DNA of 64,000 nucleotides, taken from positions 1-64,000 of the forward strand of contig CAMXCT020001871.1 in the NCBI GenBank assembly GCA_947184155.2, read 5' to 3'. Made by a program: the position numbers and the translations under genes. This DNA comes from Cladocopium goreaui (taxonomy: Eukaryota > Sar > Dinophyceae > Suessiales > Symbiodiniaceae). The notes beneath the pieces were generated by a model, which did no database searches, was not told the origin of the DNA, and was given only the letters and a program-made list of their open reading frames with translations. This document shows, piece by piece, positions 31,840 through 42,095 of this stretch (position 1 is its first letter; every line of letters begins with the position of its first letter).

Positions 31840-32042
31840 CTTAGTAACACTAATGGGAACTGTTAATCAACATTTTTTTGTCACACGAATACACTAATTA
31901 GTGACAATTAGAATGAATAATTCAACTGTTACCCTCTGGTAAACTAACATAACTATGGAAAATCACCATTTTTAATGGGTAAAGGGTAAATCAACTATAT
32001 ATGGCCATTTTCAATAGCAAACTGTTAGTTTACCAGAGGGTA
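31840..32042. repeat. Repeat unit carrying a family A copy at a fixed site
   Basis: TAGTAACACTAATGGGAACT, TTTTTTTGTCACACGAA and TTAGTGACAATTAGAATG precede ATTCAACTGTTACCCTCTGG. The same sequence with a family A copy at the same base occurs at 39422-39668. So the host sequence was itself duplicated after, or with, the insertion. Confidence 0.85.
31930..32042. mobile_element. Family A MITE-like element
   Basis: TACCCTCTGGTAAACTAAC to GTTAGTTTACCAGAGGGTA, full copy inside the larger repeat. Confidence 0.9.
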
Positions 32043-32084
32043 CTGACTATAATAATGACCTGGTTGATGTTAACTTGGGCCCAG

Positions 32085-32185
32085 CCTTTTTGACGTAGAA
32101 CTCGCCGGGTGAGTTCTTAGGCTGGGCGGTACTTAGAAGCGCCGCCCAGGGCGGCCAGCCAATATCTCACGGAGACCGGGGGAGA
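32085..32185. other. GC-rich nested hairpins
   Basis: GAACTCGCCGGGTGAGTTC forms a 6-bp stem. GGCTGGGCGG pairs with CCGCCCAGG and GGCCAGCC. No protein frame stands out. It could be a structured RNA or merely a GC-rich fold. Confidence 0.35.
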
Positions 32186-33188
32186 ACATTTCTGTGTTGT
32201 CCATGGGTAAAGACCATGGATCTGTCCTTGCCAAATATGGTAAGTCCGAGGTGACACCTGGATGTTTATCATGTTAGCCTCCAGACATATGAAGGTATGG
32301 CAATATAGTTATATGAATCATTGGCAAATCCATTTTGGTTTACCTGGTGAAAGGCAGGTGCACGGTTGTGTCTTGCCTCTAAACTTTGCAAATCGAGGCC
32401 GAGAATGGAAACATATTTCATATACCTCAAACAACATACGATAAAAATATATGTTTCTTTCTTTGGGCAGCTAAGGGCAACCAGGCCACATAGCCAATCA
32501 ACAATTATTTTTATAGCAGGACTCCTTAGAACTCGTAGGCACTGTCGGAACTTGCAGGTATTGAGGCCAAGCTCTGAGCCTAAGTAATGGCATTTTCGGG
32601 GTGAGACAACCATGGTGACGACTCAGGATCCCATGACTTAAGAAACCTAAGCTTGATATATTCCCCTTATTCCCCCTATATTTAACGGTGAAGTCAGGGA
32701 GTTCTTGGTAGATTTTCCATCAACGCCATGATCCGAACTCGGTGAGGAGGCGCTGACCTATAGCGAGAAAGCTTTGAAGAGAAGTTGCCGGGGACCTCGG
32801 ACGTCGGTTTTGGATGTCCCCAGTTGGATTTGGGGAATTTTTGGATCCATTCACCAGCGAAAATATCGGGGTCCATGCGGGTACCAGTTTTGATCTGTTT
32901 TCATAGCACCATTTAGCCTGCCCAAAAATACAACAGTTGGAGCCTGAACATTTTGGAGGAGGTTAAACGGTTAAACCAACCAGAACTTGGTATACCAAAA
33001 TTTGGGTCTGAAACAAATTGTATACCCCGAAAAAGCAATTTTAATAGGGGAACATGATGATACACCAATGAATATGGAAAAACCTATTTCCAGACAGCCT
33101 ATTGTAGTGTTTATTTGGTGGAAACTGATCTTCCAAACCCCCAAGAAGTGGCAGTGTCTACATATGTTAACTTGGGGAGAGGGTATGT
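32186..33188. other. 1-kb repeat-poor stretch
   Basis: Several 60-110 codon open frames on both strands, none with clear splice partners. A stretch at 32700-32830 is GC-richer and ends GATGTCCCCAG. No gene called. Confidence 0.3.
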
Positions 33189-33327
33189 TCAATGGGAATT
33201 TCAGGATCCTGAAATGGAGGTACGTTAGTACCATAAGGCTATATTTTCTGGGGATATTCCCTGAAATTAGGCCTAAAAAATAGGCCTTATATATGGCAGG
33301 TACCTCCGGTGAATCGGATCCTGTTGA
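33189..33327. mobile_element. Family C fold-back element
   Basis: TCAATGGGAATTTCAGGATCC to GGATCCTGTTGA. The undisturbed GAAATTAGGCC in this copy is the empty-site reference for the nested insertion at 5770. Confidence 0.85.
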
Positions 33328-33508
33328 TATGTTTATGTCTGGTAAGATGGACTTCGCATTACTTAGCCATAAAACATGGTGATTTTTACGGGATATGAAT
33401 GGGGATATTTTATGGGATGTATAGCCAACCAACAGTTGGATGGGCCGATGGGCCTCCCAACAATTGGTTTGTAACAAACAAAGAATGGGGATACAATTGG
33501 ATATGATA

Positions 33509-33720
33509 TACCCGGCCTGGGAAACTGTTACAACTGTTACAGTTTTGCGAACTGGAACATGGCCCAGTCGAAATAGTTGATTTACCTCTTAAAAGTGGTG
33601 GATCTTTCCATAGTTTACAGACAAAAAAGTCACTAAAAATGGTGATTTACCCAGTAAACATGGTGATTTTCAATAGTTTTCCATAGTTTTTCCATAGTTG
33701 TGTCAGTTTACCAGAGGGTA
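33509..33720. mobile_element. Family A element, double length (212 bp)
   Basis: TACCCGGCCTGG left end and TTTACCAGAGGGTA right end. The interior holds two successive GGTGAT(C/T)TTTCCATAG segments. Probably a partial duplication or two fused copies. Confidence 0.7.
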
Positions 33721-33890
33721 CTACAAAAAATGGAGGTTTCTAGCTGGGACATCATCAATGTATGGCTGGGGGCTTTTCCAGCAAGCCATGGAGCTGGTTG
33801 CCAGAGGGTGATTGAAATAATGTCAGCCCGGAGTGATGGTCGACCATGGTTGATGAATGATTGGGTCGTTCCCTGAAAATAGTGATCATC

Positions 33891-34044
33891 TCAATGGGAA
33901 TCAAAAAGGATCCTAAACTGGAGGTACGTAAACGTACCATATTTTTGGGCCATATTTTCTGGGGATATTCCCTTACATAGGCCTAAAAAATAGGCCTTAT
34001 ATATGGTAGGTACCTCCAATTTAGGTTCCTGGAATGGCCATTGA
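33891..34044. mobile_element. Family C fold-back element
   Basis: TCAATGGGAATC to GGCCATTGA, with GGAGGTACGTAAACGTACC and AGGCCTAAAAAATAGGCC. Confidence 0.9.
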
Positions 34045-34310
34045 TCATCGGGGACGGCAATAGTAAACCAATTCCACGCTAAATCGGTGCGTAAATCATC
34101 GGAGTTTTGGGACGTTTCAACCACATTGAGACTATATCAGATATATGTCAGCCCCATTTCAGACGTCTTTTCCAATGTTTCAGTCTATTTTTCCTACATT
34201 CACGTATACATTTCATACATTTTCATACATTAACCTTCATTCACCCACCGTTTTCGACGCCTTTTCCCGGCCTTTTTTTAACGTTTTTTCCGGTGCCTAA
34301 ACGGAGCCAG

Positions 34311-34406
34311 GCTGCCGCTACGGCGACGGCTGCCAGCGTGCGAACCCCGTGCACTTCGTGGAGGAATCCCACCCCGGAGATCCGGACTACGAGGCGAGCC
34401 GCCAGG
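34311..34406 (+). CDS. Exon encoding a PBZ (poly-ADP-ribose-binding) zinc finger
   Basis: Acceptor GGAGCCAG|GC opens C-RYGDG-C-QRANPV-H-FVEES-H followed by PGDPDYEASRQ. This is C-x5-C-x6-H-x5-H with the family's Tyr-Gly after the first Cys, Asn-Pro before the first His and His-Pro-Gly-Asp-x-Asp-Tyr after the last. PBZ fingers (APLF, CHFR and relatives) bind poly(ADP-ribose) in DNA-damage or mitotic checkpoint signalling. All four metal ligands are present. The exon ends near 34406 before a GA-like donor (GATGAG). The gene is plus strand with unknown partner exons. It may include 38318-45140. Confidence 0.85.
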
Positions 34407-34439
34407 GATGAGACCGTCATATTTTTCTGCTGAGCTGGG

Positions 34440-34580
34440 AATATATTAATATATAATATATATAAATGTATATATGATATAATTATATTTATTATTATTA
34501 TTAATTATTATTATTATTATTTATTGTTATCATCATCATTATTATTATTTATACATATGTACACATGTATATTTACATAA
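34440..34580. repeat. TA / ATT microsatellite
   Basis: TA runs, then (ATT)n with ATC interruptions. Confidence 0.85.
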
Positions 34581-34759
34581 ATGGGTGCCAGCATGGCTGC
34601 AAACCCGTGACGGAGATGAGCGGAGGTGAAGCGCACAGCTGAAGGCAGGTTGAACCAGAACACTTGGTAAATGGCAAGGTGCAACGAAGGTTGATGGCTA
34701 GATTTTTTGTTGTATATATATGCATATATATATATAATGGGCTATAACTAACTAATTAT

Positions 34760-34791
34760 AGTTTATGGCTATGTTAAATAACCAGATGGTT
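34760..34791. mobile_element. Right end of a family A element
   Basis: Only TTATGGCTATGTTAAATAAC and CAGATGGT remain. Confidence 0.55.
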
Positions 34792-34869
34792 AAGTTTTTT
34801 GTTGTCTATAATGCTTGAAATGGAGGTGTATACAATCTACTGCACTATCCTGTAGAGATTTGCCATGAA

Positions 34870-35375
34870 TCAACATGCTGAGAAAGAAAATTGACCCAAT
34901 TTATCCCAAACATCCGTTAAACAAATATATCCCAGTATTTCTCCATTTACCAATTGATCCCGTGGACGGTTGCGAAATCCTGTGCACCACCTGGGATGAT
35001 TGAATATGAAGAATGGGACAAAGTCGCTGTCAACTGGTGCAGGATTTTGCAACCATTCACAGTATGAGGATCATATTTTTAGGGTTAATGGAGGGAATAT
35101 TGAGATATTTTATCTTAAAGAACCAATATTTCCCCATGAATCAATGAACATATCCCATGTTCCAAAAAATGTGCAACGACGGTCTCTGAGTTGTCGTCTT
35201 TGAGGCGGACGGGGCCGTAACAGTGCCTGTAGTGGCGGCTGGAGCTCTGCTACCTCGCAGGCTGGAGTGAAGCAAAAGAACAGGATATTTAACTGAGTAT
35301 AACAAACCATTTTCCAATGAATATTTCAGTTCATATTCCATACAATATCCCATAATGGCCATTATTCCAACTAAT
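34870..35375. other. Stretch with an ambiguous GC-rich island
   Basis: 35165-35280 is GC-rich. Minus reading SSSRHYRHCYGPVRLKDDN begins after GTAGCAG|, while a plus frame (VVVFEADGAVTVPVVAAG) is also open. Strand cannot be decided. Confidence 0.3.
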
Positions 35376-35483
35376 AATGTGGGTAAAACAATGCCATAAA
35401 CCATCCCCCAGTCATCACCATTTTTATAGGTGCTATAAACCATTCTCAGTCATGGTGCTTTATGACATTGTTTTGCCCACATT
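35376..35483. repeat. Fold-back element, family H
   Basis: AATGTGGGTAAAACAATG pairs with CATTGTTTTGCCCACATT. Inside, CATAAACCATCCCCCAGTCA pairs loosely with TATAAACCATTCTCAGTCA neighbours. Seen once. Confidence 0.8.
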
Positions 35484-35619
35484 AATATGGTTGTAAGATT
35501 TTCTAAGCCAAGCTAGCTAACAAACTGGGGCCCGATGCGGCTGCGATGAGGTTCTGCAAATATTCGTTGGGCATTGGCATTGGCATTGTTTTGAATTGGG
35601 TTCAAGCACTCAACCGACT

Positions 35620-35725
35620 TACCCTCTGGTAAACTAACGTAACTATGGAAAATCACCATTTTTAATGGGTAAATCCACTACAAAAGGCAATTTTCAATAG
35701 CAAACTGTTAAATTACCAGAGGGTA
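35620..35725. mobile_element. Family A element abutting a start codon
   Basis: TACCCTCTGGTAAACTAACG to GTTAAATTACCAGAGGGTA. The right TA is followed by AC and then the ATG of the 476-codon ORF. Confidence 0.9.
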
Positions 35726-35727
35726 AC

Positions 35728-37158
35728 ATGGCTTCCAAAATAGAGGCGTCAGATCCTTGGCAGCAGGTCGAAAGCATCGTCCAGTCCACCTTAGGTGAGG
35801 ACGACTTGTTTGACCGTGAAAGCTGCGTGAAAATCCTTGAGGATGTCGGTGGCCTGTCCGACGCCCGGGCTGTGCTGGAAGCTTATGGCCAAGAACCCAA
35901 AATCCGCATCAGGGATCTCCTGAGATTCATCAAGGCTCCAGCGTGTGGCTTGTACTGGTCTGACAAGTTTTTCCGGGAGCATTACCTGATCATCACCGCC
36001 AAAGGCAACACTTATCTCCTGGAATGTTGTGCTAGTGGCCTTGGTATGCTTACAGTAAACCCCCAGGAGAATATAGAACGATACGAGTGGAAAGCCATGG
36101 GCAAGCCGGTGAACATTGACGGTCAGATGAATCTGAAGACGATCGCCGCCTTTATTGGGCCAGAAGAGGTTGAGAAAGCCATTAAGCCCAGGGACTTCTC
36201 ACCTTGTCTGGTGGGGACTTATGGCGGCAAGTCGTCCCAGGGAGAGGAATATCACCGTCCTGAAGGGGGAAGTTTCTCCACAATAATCTCGGCGGAATAC
36301 AGGATTCAAAAGAATGGATCGGTTCAGTACCGTCCTAGCTACACAGAGGTTATGAAATATTATAGCGACGGTACAGATGAAACGTTCAGATGTGAATTTG
36401 AAGGTATGAGGACTTCGCAAGTGAAGTGTGTTCGCCGCAGCGACCAGTGGCCTCTGGTCTTGCATCCCGGCCCGGACGCGCATATCGAAGCGCAATACCC
36501 GCCTCTATGTTTCATTGAACTCGCGGATGGGACGAAAATTGATCTTGCGAGAGCAGGTTTCACTTCAGGATCTGCCTTGCTGTCCTCCACAAAAATCTCC
36601 TACCATGGGCTCATTAAGGACCGCGAGGGCGTTGAGTGCATTGTGTCATTCCCGGGTCGCTATCCGGCGGGATGGCATGAATGTGTGGAAGGCTCGCACG
36701 ACATGAGCGTGGCGTGCGTGTTTCTATGTGACAAAGACGATGGACTCGGAGATCACGCGCCTGAAGATGATTGTCAGAAGTGCTATTGTAAGGACATTTA
36801 CGGCCTGTGTCCACCCAGAAACTTTCAGAGTTTTGGATACAAGAACAAAGAAGAGTGTGACCGAAACGGCGGCCGTCCCAAGTGGGGCTGTGCCTGGTTC
36901 CAAAAGTGGCGTAAGAATGTGGAAACTGCTGTTAGCAGAAAACAGAAACTCATCGTGTACTTCTTCCCTGGACAAGTTGCACAGGGCCGAGTTGACTGGG
37001 AAGACCTGCCGAAGGCTCAGCTCTGGGATGGCATAGGCCTTGGAGGCTCACAGAAAGGAGAAGTGGCCTACCTTGACAAGATGGGATACCCCTACGAGAT
37101 GCGAGATGTGAGCAAATTTCTGGGTGAGTATGCGTCCCACTCGGTGAGAATCTATTAA
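35728..37158 (+). CDS. Intronless 476-residue protein, unknown function
   Basis: The longest clean ORF on the plus strand, complete from ATG to TAA with no intron. Codon use is even and the translation is not repetitive. Residues 1-75 are helical and acidic (VESIVQSTLGEDDLFDRESC), vaguely like an EF-hand-type helix pair but without a calcium loop. The middle part (80-330) looks like a globular alpha/beta domain (GYTG-free, with YGGKSSQGEEYHRPEGGSF). Residues 330-400 are Cys-rich (CQKCYCKDIYGLC, then KEECDRNGGRPKWGC), suggesting disulfides or metal binding. The C-terminus is aromatic. There is no signal peptide or membrane segment. Neighbouring plus-strand exons lie on both sides, so it may sit in an intron as a retrogene, or be an independent gene whose leader was replaced by the adjoining family A element. 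No relict spliced-leader sequence is visible upstream. Confidence 0.8.
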   Translation: MASKIEASDPWQQVESIVQSTLGEDDLFDRESCVKILEDVGGLSDARAVLEAYGQEPKIRIRDLLRFIKAPACGLYWSDKFFREHYLIITAKGNTYLLECCASGLGMLTVNPQENIERYEWKAMGKPVNIDGQMNLKTIAAFIGPEEVEKAIKPRDFSPCLVGTYGGKSSQGEEYHRPEGGSFSTIISAEYRIQKNGSVQYRPSYTEVMKYYSDGTDETFRCEFEGMRTSQVKCVRRSDQWPLVLHPGPDAHIEAQYPPLCFIELADGTKIDLARAGFTSGSALLSSTKISYHGLIKDREGVECIVSFPGRYPAGWHECVEGSHDMSVACVFLCDKDDGLGDHAPEDDCQKCYCKDIYGLCPPRNFQSFGYKNKEECDRNGGRPKWGCAWFQKWRKNVETAVSRKQKLIVYFFPGQVAQGRVDWEDLPKAQLWDGIGLGGSQKGEVAYLDKMGYPYEMRDVSKFLGEYASHSVRIY

Positions 37159-38062
37159 CATCTCACGAGATTCACAACGTTTCACAACTGTTTAAAACAG
37201 GACATTTGCTTCTTAGTATGGTCTCATGCCTTGCGTGGCTCTGAAATTCAGAACCCTTGCTTTCGGGCACCCCGTGCCAATCGCGATGCGCGACAAACAG
37301 ACCTGCTTGGATCATGAGGGCAGCTTGATCAATACAGATTGGGCAGCGATTTGAAGAATCTGTCACCAATTCCAAATCGACTTTTCGGAATTTTCTTACA
37401 GTTTCCGACCTCAGAGCACGTCCAAGTAACCCATAGCCGGCATAGCCATCATGTCGCGGATTCCGCTCAGATGCTAGGCAGGACAGTTTCGATTGGATTC
37501 GACTTGCGAATGGGCCTGAGGAGAGGGTTCGGGGGGGCGAAAGGGGTCCCTGGACTGGTTTTGTGGGCAGTTGAAGCTACAAATTGCTACCAAGGTTGTC
37601 AACCCATATCAACCCCACAAATTGGGAAGCCCCTGTAGCTATGTGGAAAAATATATCAGAACTGCGCTTCCTGGGGACACCCAGCAAAATACAGGGGTAT
37701 AATGGGAAGATCATTCGGGGGTTTTAGCCCAAGTGATGGCAATCTTGATTCTGGGTACCAACGTTTTCGACATACCCACGCGAGCGAGCGCAGCCACTAG
37801 TCAAGGCTGCCTCTACTCATGTCAATGTGATGCCTGCACCTCAATGGCTGTACAATTCCTTTCGCAACTATAATAGGAGTTGGGATATTGCAGATGCAAC
37901 TGGGTTGTTGCAAGATGGTTACTGACATCTTTGGCAACACATTGAGATGGTAAAAGCCTTCGAGGATCGGATCACATGGGATTCCCCTAACCCAGAAATG
38001 GAACAGCTCCAATCCGAAGCCAGGGCACAAATGGTATTGTAAAGAAATGTAAAGCTCCTTAC
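37159..38062. other. Downstream stretch, no gene called
   Basis: Mostly unique sequence. A plus frame at 37339-37638 is open without splice support. No family A-D copies. Confidence 0.4.
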
Positions 38063-38170
38063 CTGGTTGGTGGTTTAGAACCATGGAATTTTATGACTTT
38101 CCATTCAGTTGGGAATGTCATCATCCCAACTGACCCATATTTTTCAGAGGGGTTTGCAGCAACCACCAAC
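38063..38170. mobile_element. Family B fold-back element
   Basis: CTGGTTGGTGGTTTAGAACC to GCAACCACCAAC, with CATATTTTTCAGAGGGGT inside. The terminal AG is lost. Confidence 0.8.
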
Positions 38171-38317
38171 AAAAGACCATGTTTGTTGGATCAACCACGG
38201 CTTTTCCAGGAGAAATCCGTGTTTTTTTCTCGGAGAAATCAGTGTTTTTTTCCCGAGTTTTTGGTGAAGCCACGAAGCCCCAGTGTTTTTTTTGCTGCTG
38301 GTCACCCCAATGTGCAG

Positions 38318-38359
38318 GACCGCATGCTTCGTGCTGGGACGGCCGCCTTGACGTTGAAG
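38318..38359 (+). CDS. Micro-exon (42 nt), unknown protein
   Basis: AATGTGCAG|GAC acceptor and AAG|GTGGGT donor. 14 codons, phase 0, DRMLRAGTAALTLK. Splice sites are classical. A family A element begins 14 bp after the donor. Confidence 0.6.
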
Positions 38360-38372
38360 GTGGGTGGACGTG

Positions 38373-38489
38373 TACCCTCTGGTAAACTAACATAGCCATG
38401 GATTATGGCCCATAGAAATAGATGGTTTACCTATTAACAATGGTGATTTTCTATGATTTTCTATGGTTATGTTAAATTACCAGAGGGTG
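38373..38489. mobile_element. Family A MITE-like element
   Basis: TACCCTCTGGTAAACTAAC to GTTAAATTACCAGAGGGTGA. Confidence 0.9.
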
Positions 38490-38548
38490 AGTATCCACAG
38501 TTTTGTTTTGTGGACTCTGTGGCCCTAATCACTAGGTCTAAATCGACT

Positions 38549-38639
38549 GGATGGGTAGAAACTAATCCTGAATAGCCTTTTGGTATGGGATGATCTACTA
38601 ACATCTAACCAGCTAAGCAGTTGTCATTTTTTTTGCAGG
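38549..38639. repeat. Family D element
   Basis: GGATGGGTAGAAACTAATCC, AATAGCCTTTTGGTATGGGA, ACCAGCTAAGCAG, ending TCATTTTTTTTGCAGG. Confidence 0.85.
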
Positions 38640-38673
38640 GTATCTGGCTGATTGGAAATGATCAACTCACTTA

Positions 38674-38785
38674 TACCCTCTGGTAAACATACCAAAAACT
38701 ATGGCAAATCACCATTTTGAATAGGTAAATCAACTATATAACTCAATGGCCATTTTCCATGGCTATATTAGTTTACCAGAGGGTA
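38674..38785. mobile_element. Family A MITE-like element
   Basis: TACCCTCTGGTAAACATACC to ATTAGTTTACCAGAGGGTA. Confidence 0.9.
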
Positions 38786-39113
38786 ACTTGGGTTATAAGC
38801 CACTTACTGGGATGAGCCACCTTAAGTAGTTACTCATTTCGTGGGTTCTCCCATTTATAAGTGGCTGAACTGACACCATTTAGTAGCCAGTTATGATTCG
38901 TGGGGTGATCTTCAAAAGCAGTTCTTGATGGATTCTTCATGGGGTTCTAAAATCAACTAAATTAGTTGTATAGCCAACTTTTCTGGAAACATCCGAAATA
39001 ACATTCTGAGTTATGTGGCTTTTCAAAGTTTCAAACCAATTAATTATGCCAATTGGTCAACCAAAAAACCCATCCAACATCATCCAACATCGTCCAACTA
39101 TAGATCTACCCAG

Positions 39114-39275
39114 CATTTTGCCGGTGAAACCCACACGTTGGACCCCCATTTTGGGTTGGTCCACTGCGAGGCGTGTCGTGGCAACGGCTACCAGTTGGCC
39201 GAGGCGGTGGTTCCCTTGCGCCACATCGATGCCTTACTCCAAGGTCACGGCGACTGCGTGGCCCAGTGGATGATG
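39114..39275 (+). CDS. Exon (162 nt), unknown protein with CxxC motif
   Basis: ATCTACCCAG| acceptor and ATG|GTGATG donor. 54 codons, phase 0: HFAGETHTLDPHFGLVHCEA, CRGNGYQLAEAVVPLRHIDA, LLQGHGDCVAQWMM. Good composition, with CEACRGNG resembling a single zinc-knuckle turn. Same length and phase as 41403-41564, probably the same gene. Confidence 0.7.
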
Positions 39276-39309
39276 GTGATGGGTTAGGGTTAGCCCGAAA
39301 TAGAATTAT

Positions 39310-39420
39310 TGATCTATGTATAATAGTATAGCTATATATAAATATATGGATATATATATATAGTCTATAACTAGAAAAACTATAGGGTTGATGATATGTA
39401 ATATATATATATGTATCTGA
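39310..39420. repeat. TA-rich microsatellite
   Basis: TA and ATAG words directly after the exon. Confidence 0.75.
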
Positions 39421-39421
39421 T

Positions 39422-39668
39422 TAGTAACACTAATGGGAACATAATCTAGCTATAGATTTATCTATAATCTAGTAACACTCATGGGAACTTTAAACCAACC
39501 TTTTTTTGTCACACGAACACACCTATTAGTGACAATTAGAATGCATAATTCAACTGTTACCCTCTGGTAATTTACAGTAACATAACTATAGAACATCACC
39601 ATGCTATTAATGGGTAAACCAACTATAAATGGTCATTTTCCATAGCTACGTTAGTTTACCAGAGGGTA
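39422..39668. repeat. Second copy of the family-A-bearing repeat
   Basis: TTAGTAACACTAATGGGAAC, TTTTTTTGTCACACGAACAC, TTAGTGACAATTAGAATGC, then TACCCTCTGG at 39558. It matches 31840-32042. Confidence 0.85.
39558..39668. mobile_element. Family A MITE-like element
   Basis: TACCCTCTGGTAATTTAC to GTTAGTTTACCAGAGGGTA. Confidence 0.9.
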
Positions 39669-40246
39669 ATAGTACGTATAGTTATATATAAGTATAAATG
39701 GATAGTGATAGGTAATATAGTAAAATATAGTAATCTGGTGATATTCGAGAGAAATTTCGATTTTTCAGGTTGGTGAACTATGGCAATTGATCTAGATTCG
39801 ATTATCACATGGATGATTATATAATGATTTGATGAGCTGGTTGGTGGTTTCAGTTAAAAAAGGATGTCATTACCACAGCAAGGGGGGTGATGATGACCCT
39901 CAAGTGAAGAGCACAGGAAAACATGATAAATTTCACCCAGTCAAGAGTGGCCAAGTGCCATTTTAATCAATTTTCAATGTTACAAAGACGTGGTACTGGA
40001 TGGTTGCCAACTCCTGCACCGGTGATGGGCAAAATTGTTTATATAATCCCCTGATCATCCCATTCTTTACAGTGTTTCATAGGAATCCCAATAGGTAAAC
40101 GCAGTAAACATGGCGACACCAAAGAGAAATCCGTGGAGATTTGGGTGATCCCGGCACCGGAATGTGAGGATTTGGAAGAAGTCTCCCAAAAGTCCCCCCA
40201 AAAATGGTGGTTATTTATGTGGTTAAGATATGTCAAGATCCCATAG

Positions 40247-40365
40247 TGGTTGGTGCTGACTGGAACCATGGAATTTTATGACTTTCCATATTAATTGGGA
40301 ATTTCATAATACCAACTGACGAAGTCCATCATATTTTTCAGAGGGGTAGGTATACCATCAACCAG
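40247..40365. mobile_element. Family B fold-back element
   Basis: TGGTTGGTGCTGACTGGAACC to ATACCATCAACCAG, with CATATTTTTCAGAGGGGTAGG. Confidence 0.85.
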
Positions 40366-40561
40366 CATAGTTATAGTTCTAGTTATAGATATATTAAGAT
40401 GCCAGCACATATATTCTAAGTTACCAAGGCCCTGCCAGGCACGCAGATAGTGACCCTGGAAGAGGCGCCACCTGATTTTCCCAATGGCTGGATGGTTTCA
40501 TGGAAAGTTCCATTCAAATGGATGATTTGGGGTACCCACATGGTTTGGACACCTCTACCTC

Positions 40562-40690
40562 TACATATATATAATATAATATAATTATGTATATAGTTAT
40601 AGTAGTTTTTTTTTAAAAATATATATATACACACGTGTATGTGTGTGTATATATATAATACACGTGTATGTGTGTCTATATATATATATA
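40562..40690. repeat. TA / ACACACGTGTATGTGTG microsatellite
   Basis: TA runs with ACACGTGTATGTGTGTGTAT repeated twice. Confidence 0.85.
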
Positions 40691-40799
40691 TTTGAGGCAT
40701 CCAAATCCAAGCTTATGACATGGTGACCATGGAGGTTTCAAGTGTTTTTTTCATTGTCAAAGGTGGCCATCAAGCAAATCCCGGGACAAATTGGATGGG

Positions 40800-40950
40800 A
40801 TTAATGTCAACCCTGGATTAATAAACCCCATTTACGGCTGTTTAATTGGGGGGGTACCATAAAAAAAGTATTGGATGAAATGACTATTGGAGGAGTATCC
40901 CCCTAATTTTCATAAACCATGGTTTAGGAAAATCCGGGGTTGACATTAAT
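40800..40950. repeat. Fold-back element, family J
   Basis: ATTAATGTCAACCCTGGATT pairs with AATCCGGGGTTGACATTAAT. GGGGGGGTACC pairs with GGAGTATCCCCC. Part of it recurs at 13950-13978 and 41826-41925. Confidence 0.8.
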
Positions 40951-41402
40951 GAGATTCATTTGGGTCAAACTTGGATGGGGACTTTTGTCCAATTTCTATA
41001 TTTTTGTTGCTGTAAATTTGGGATATTTCCCAACAAACGAGACATATAGTTAGTTTGCCGGGTGTCCAATGTTGGGCGTGAATATAACGGGATTACATAA
41101 TGTGATTATTGGGATATGCCAACCATAACGGGAACGTATAGGGATTTGAACTCCAACCTTAACGCCTGAAAATTCGCCAAAACGTGGAACTCCCAAATTT
41201 ATCCCAGCCAAACGGGAAAGATACATGAAGACTCTGGCAAATCCTTGAAGACATCGTTAATCACACGAACCCACCATTTTTTATCATGATGTCATGGAAA
41301 CTATCTCATCATTTTTCATAGGTTTTCCCATGTTTTTCCATGGGCAACTGACCATTTTTTGTGGGTTTTCCCATGTTTTTCCCACAAAAAACACCGCGGC
41401 AG

Positions 41403-41564
41403 GTGTCGCGTCAGCTGTCCCAGAGCCGCGGCTGGTTCGCCTCCTCTGCGGCGCCACGCGTGACGCTGAGCCGCCATGGCACCGCGCTGGACGCGGCGCT
41501 CAGTGTGGTCAACGGGCGAGCGAAGGTGGCGGTGCTGGGGGCAGCTTCTGTGCCTTGGCAGAAG
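41403..41564 (+). CDS. Exon (162 nt), unknown protein
   Basis: CCGCGGCAG|GTG acceptor and AAG|GTGGGG donor. 54 codons, phase 0: VSRQLSQSRGWFASSAAPRV, TLSRHGTALDAALSVVNGRA, KVAVLGAASVPWQK. GC-rich and clearly coding in composition. Domain not recognised. Confidence 0.75.
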
Positions 41565-41991
41565 GTGGGGAAATTCTTGGGATTTTCTGGGAAAATAAGG
41601 GGAACATATAGGAACGTATTGGAATTTTGGGAGATCATAAGGGGATTTTATTGGGATTATGATTTTATGGGATTATAATGGAATTTTAATAGGAAAATAT
41701 CAAAATCCACTACTTAATGGAAGTTAACTATTTTGGTAATTTATTGGGAATCTTAGTGGGATTACAGCGGGATATCAATGGAACATCAATGGAATATTAG
41801 AATCATGGGATTTCATGCAAAATAATGTTAACCCCGGAGTAATAAACTCACCAGTTTATTGATATGGGGGGTTTCCCCAAATAATTGGTATCCCCCCCAA
41901 ATTAGTGAACTAGGGGGATAATTCAGCAACAGTGGAGATACTAGATTATACTAGATTATCATTTCATCAGAACATACGCATTATACCATCA

Positions 41992-42095
41992 CTGGTTGGT
42001 GGTTTGGAACATGAATTCTATTTTTCCATATATTGGGAACACTATATAATCCCATTTGACTAATATTTTTCAGAGGGGTTGAAACTACCAACCAG
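41992..42095. mobile_element. Family B fold-back element
   Basis: CTGGTTGGTGGTTTGGAAC to GAAACTACCAACCAG, with ATATTTTTCAGAGGGGT. Confidence 0.9.
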
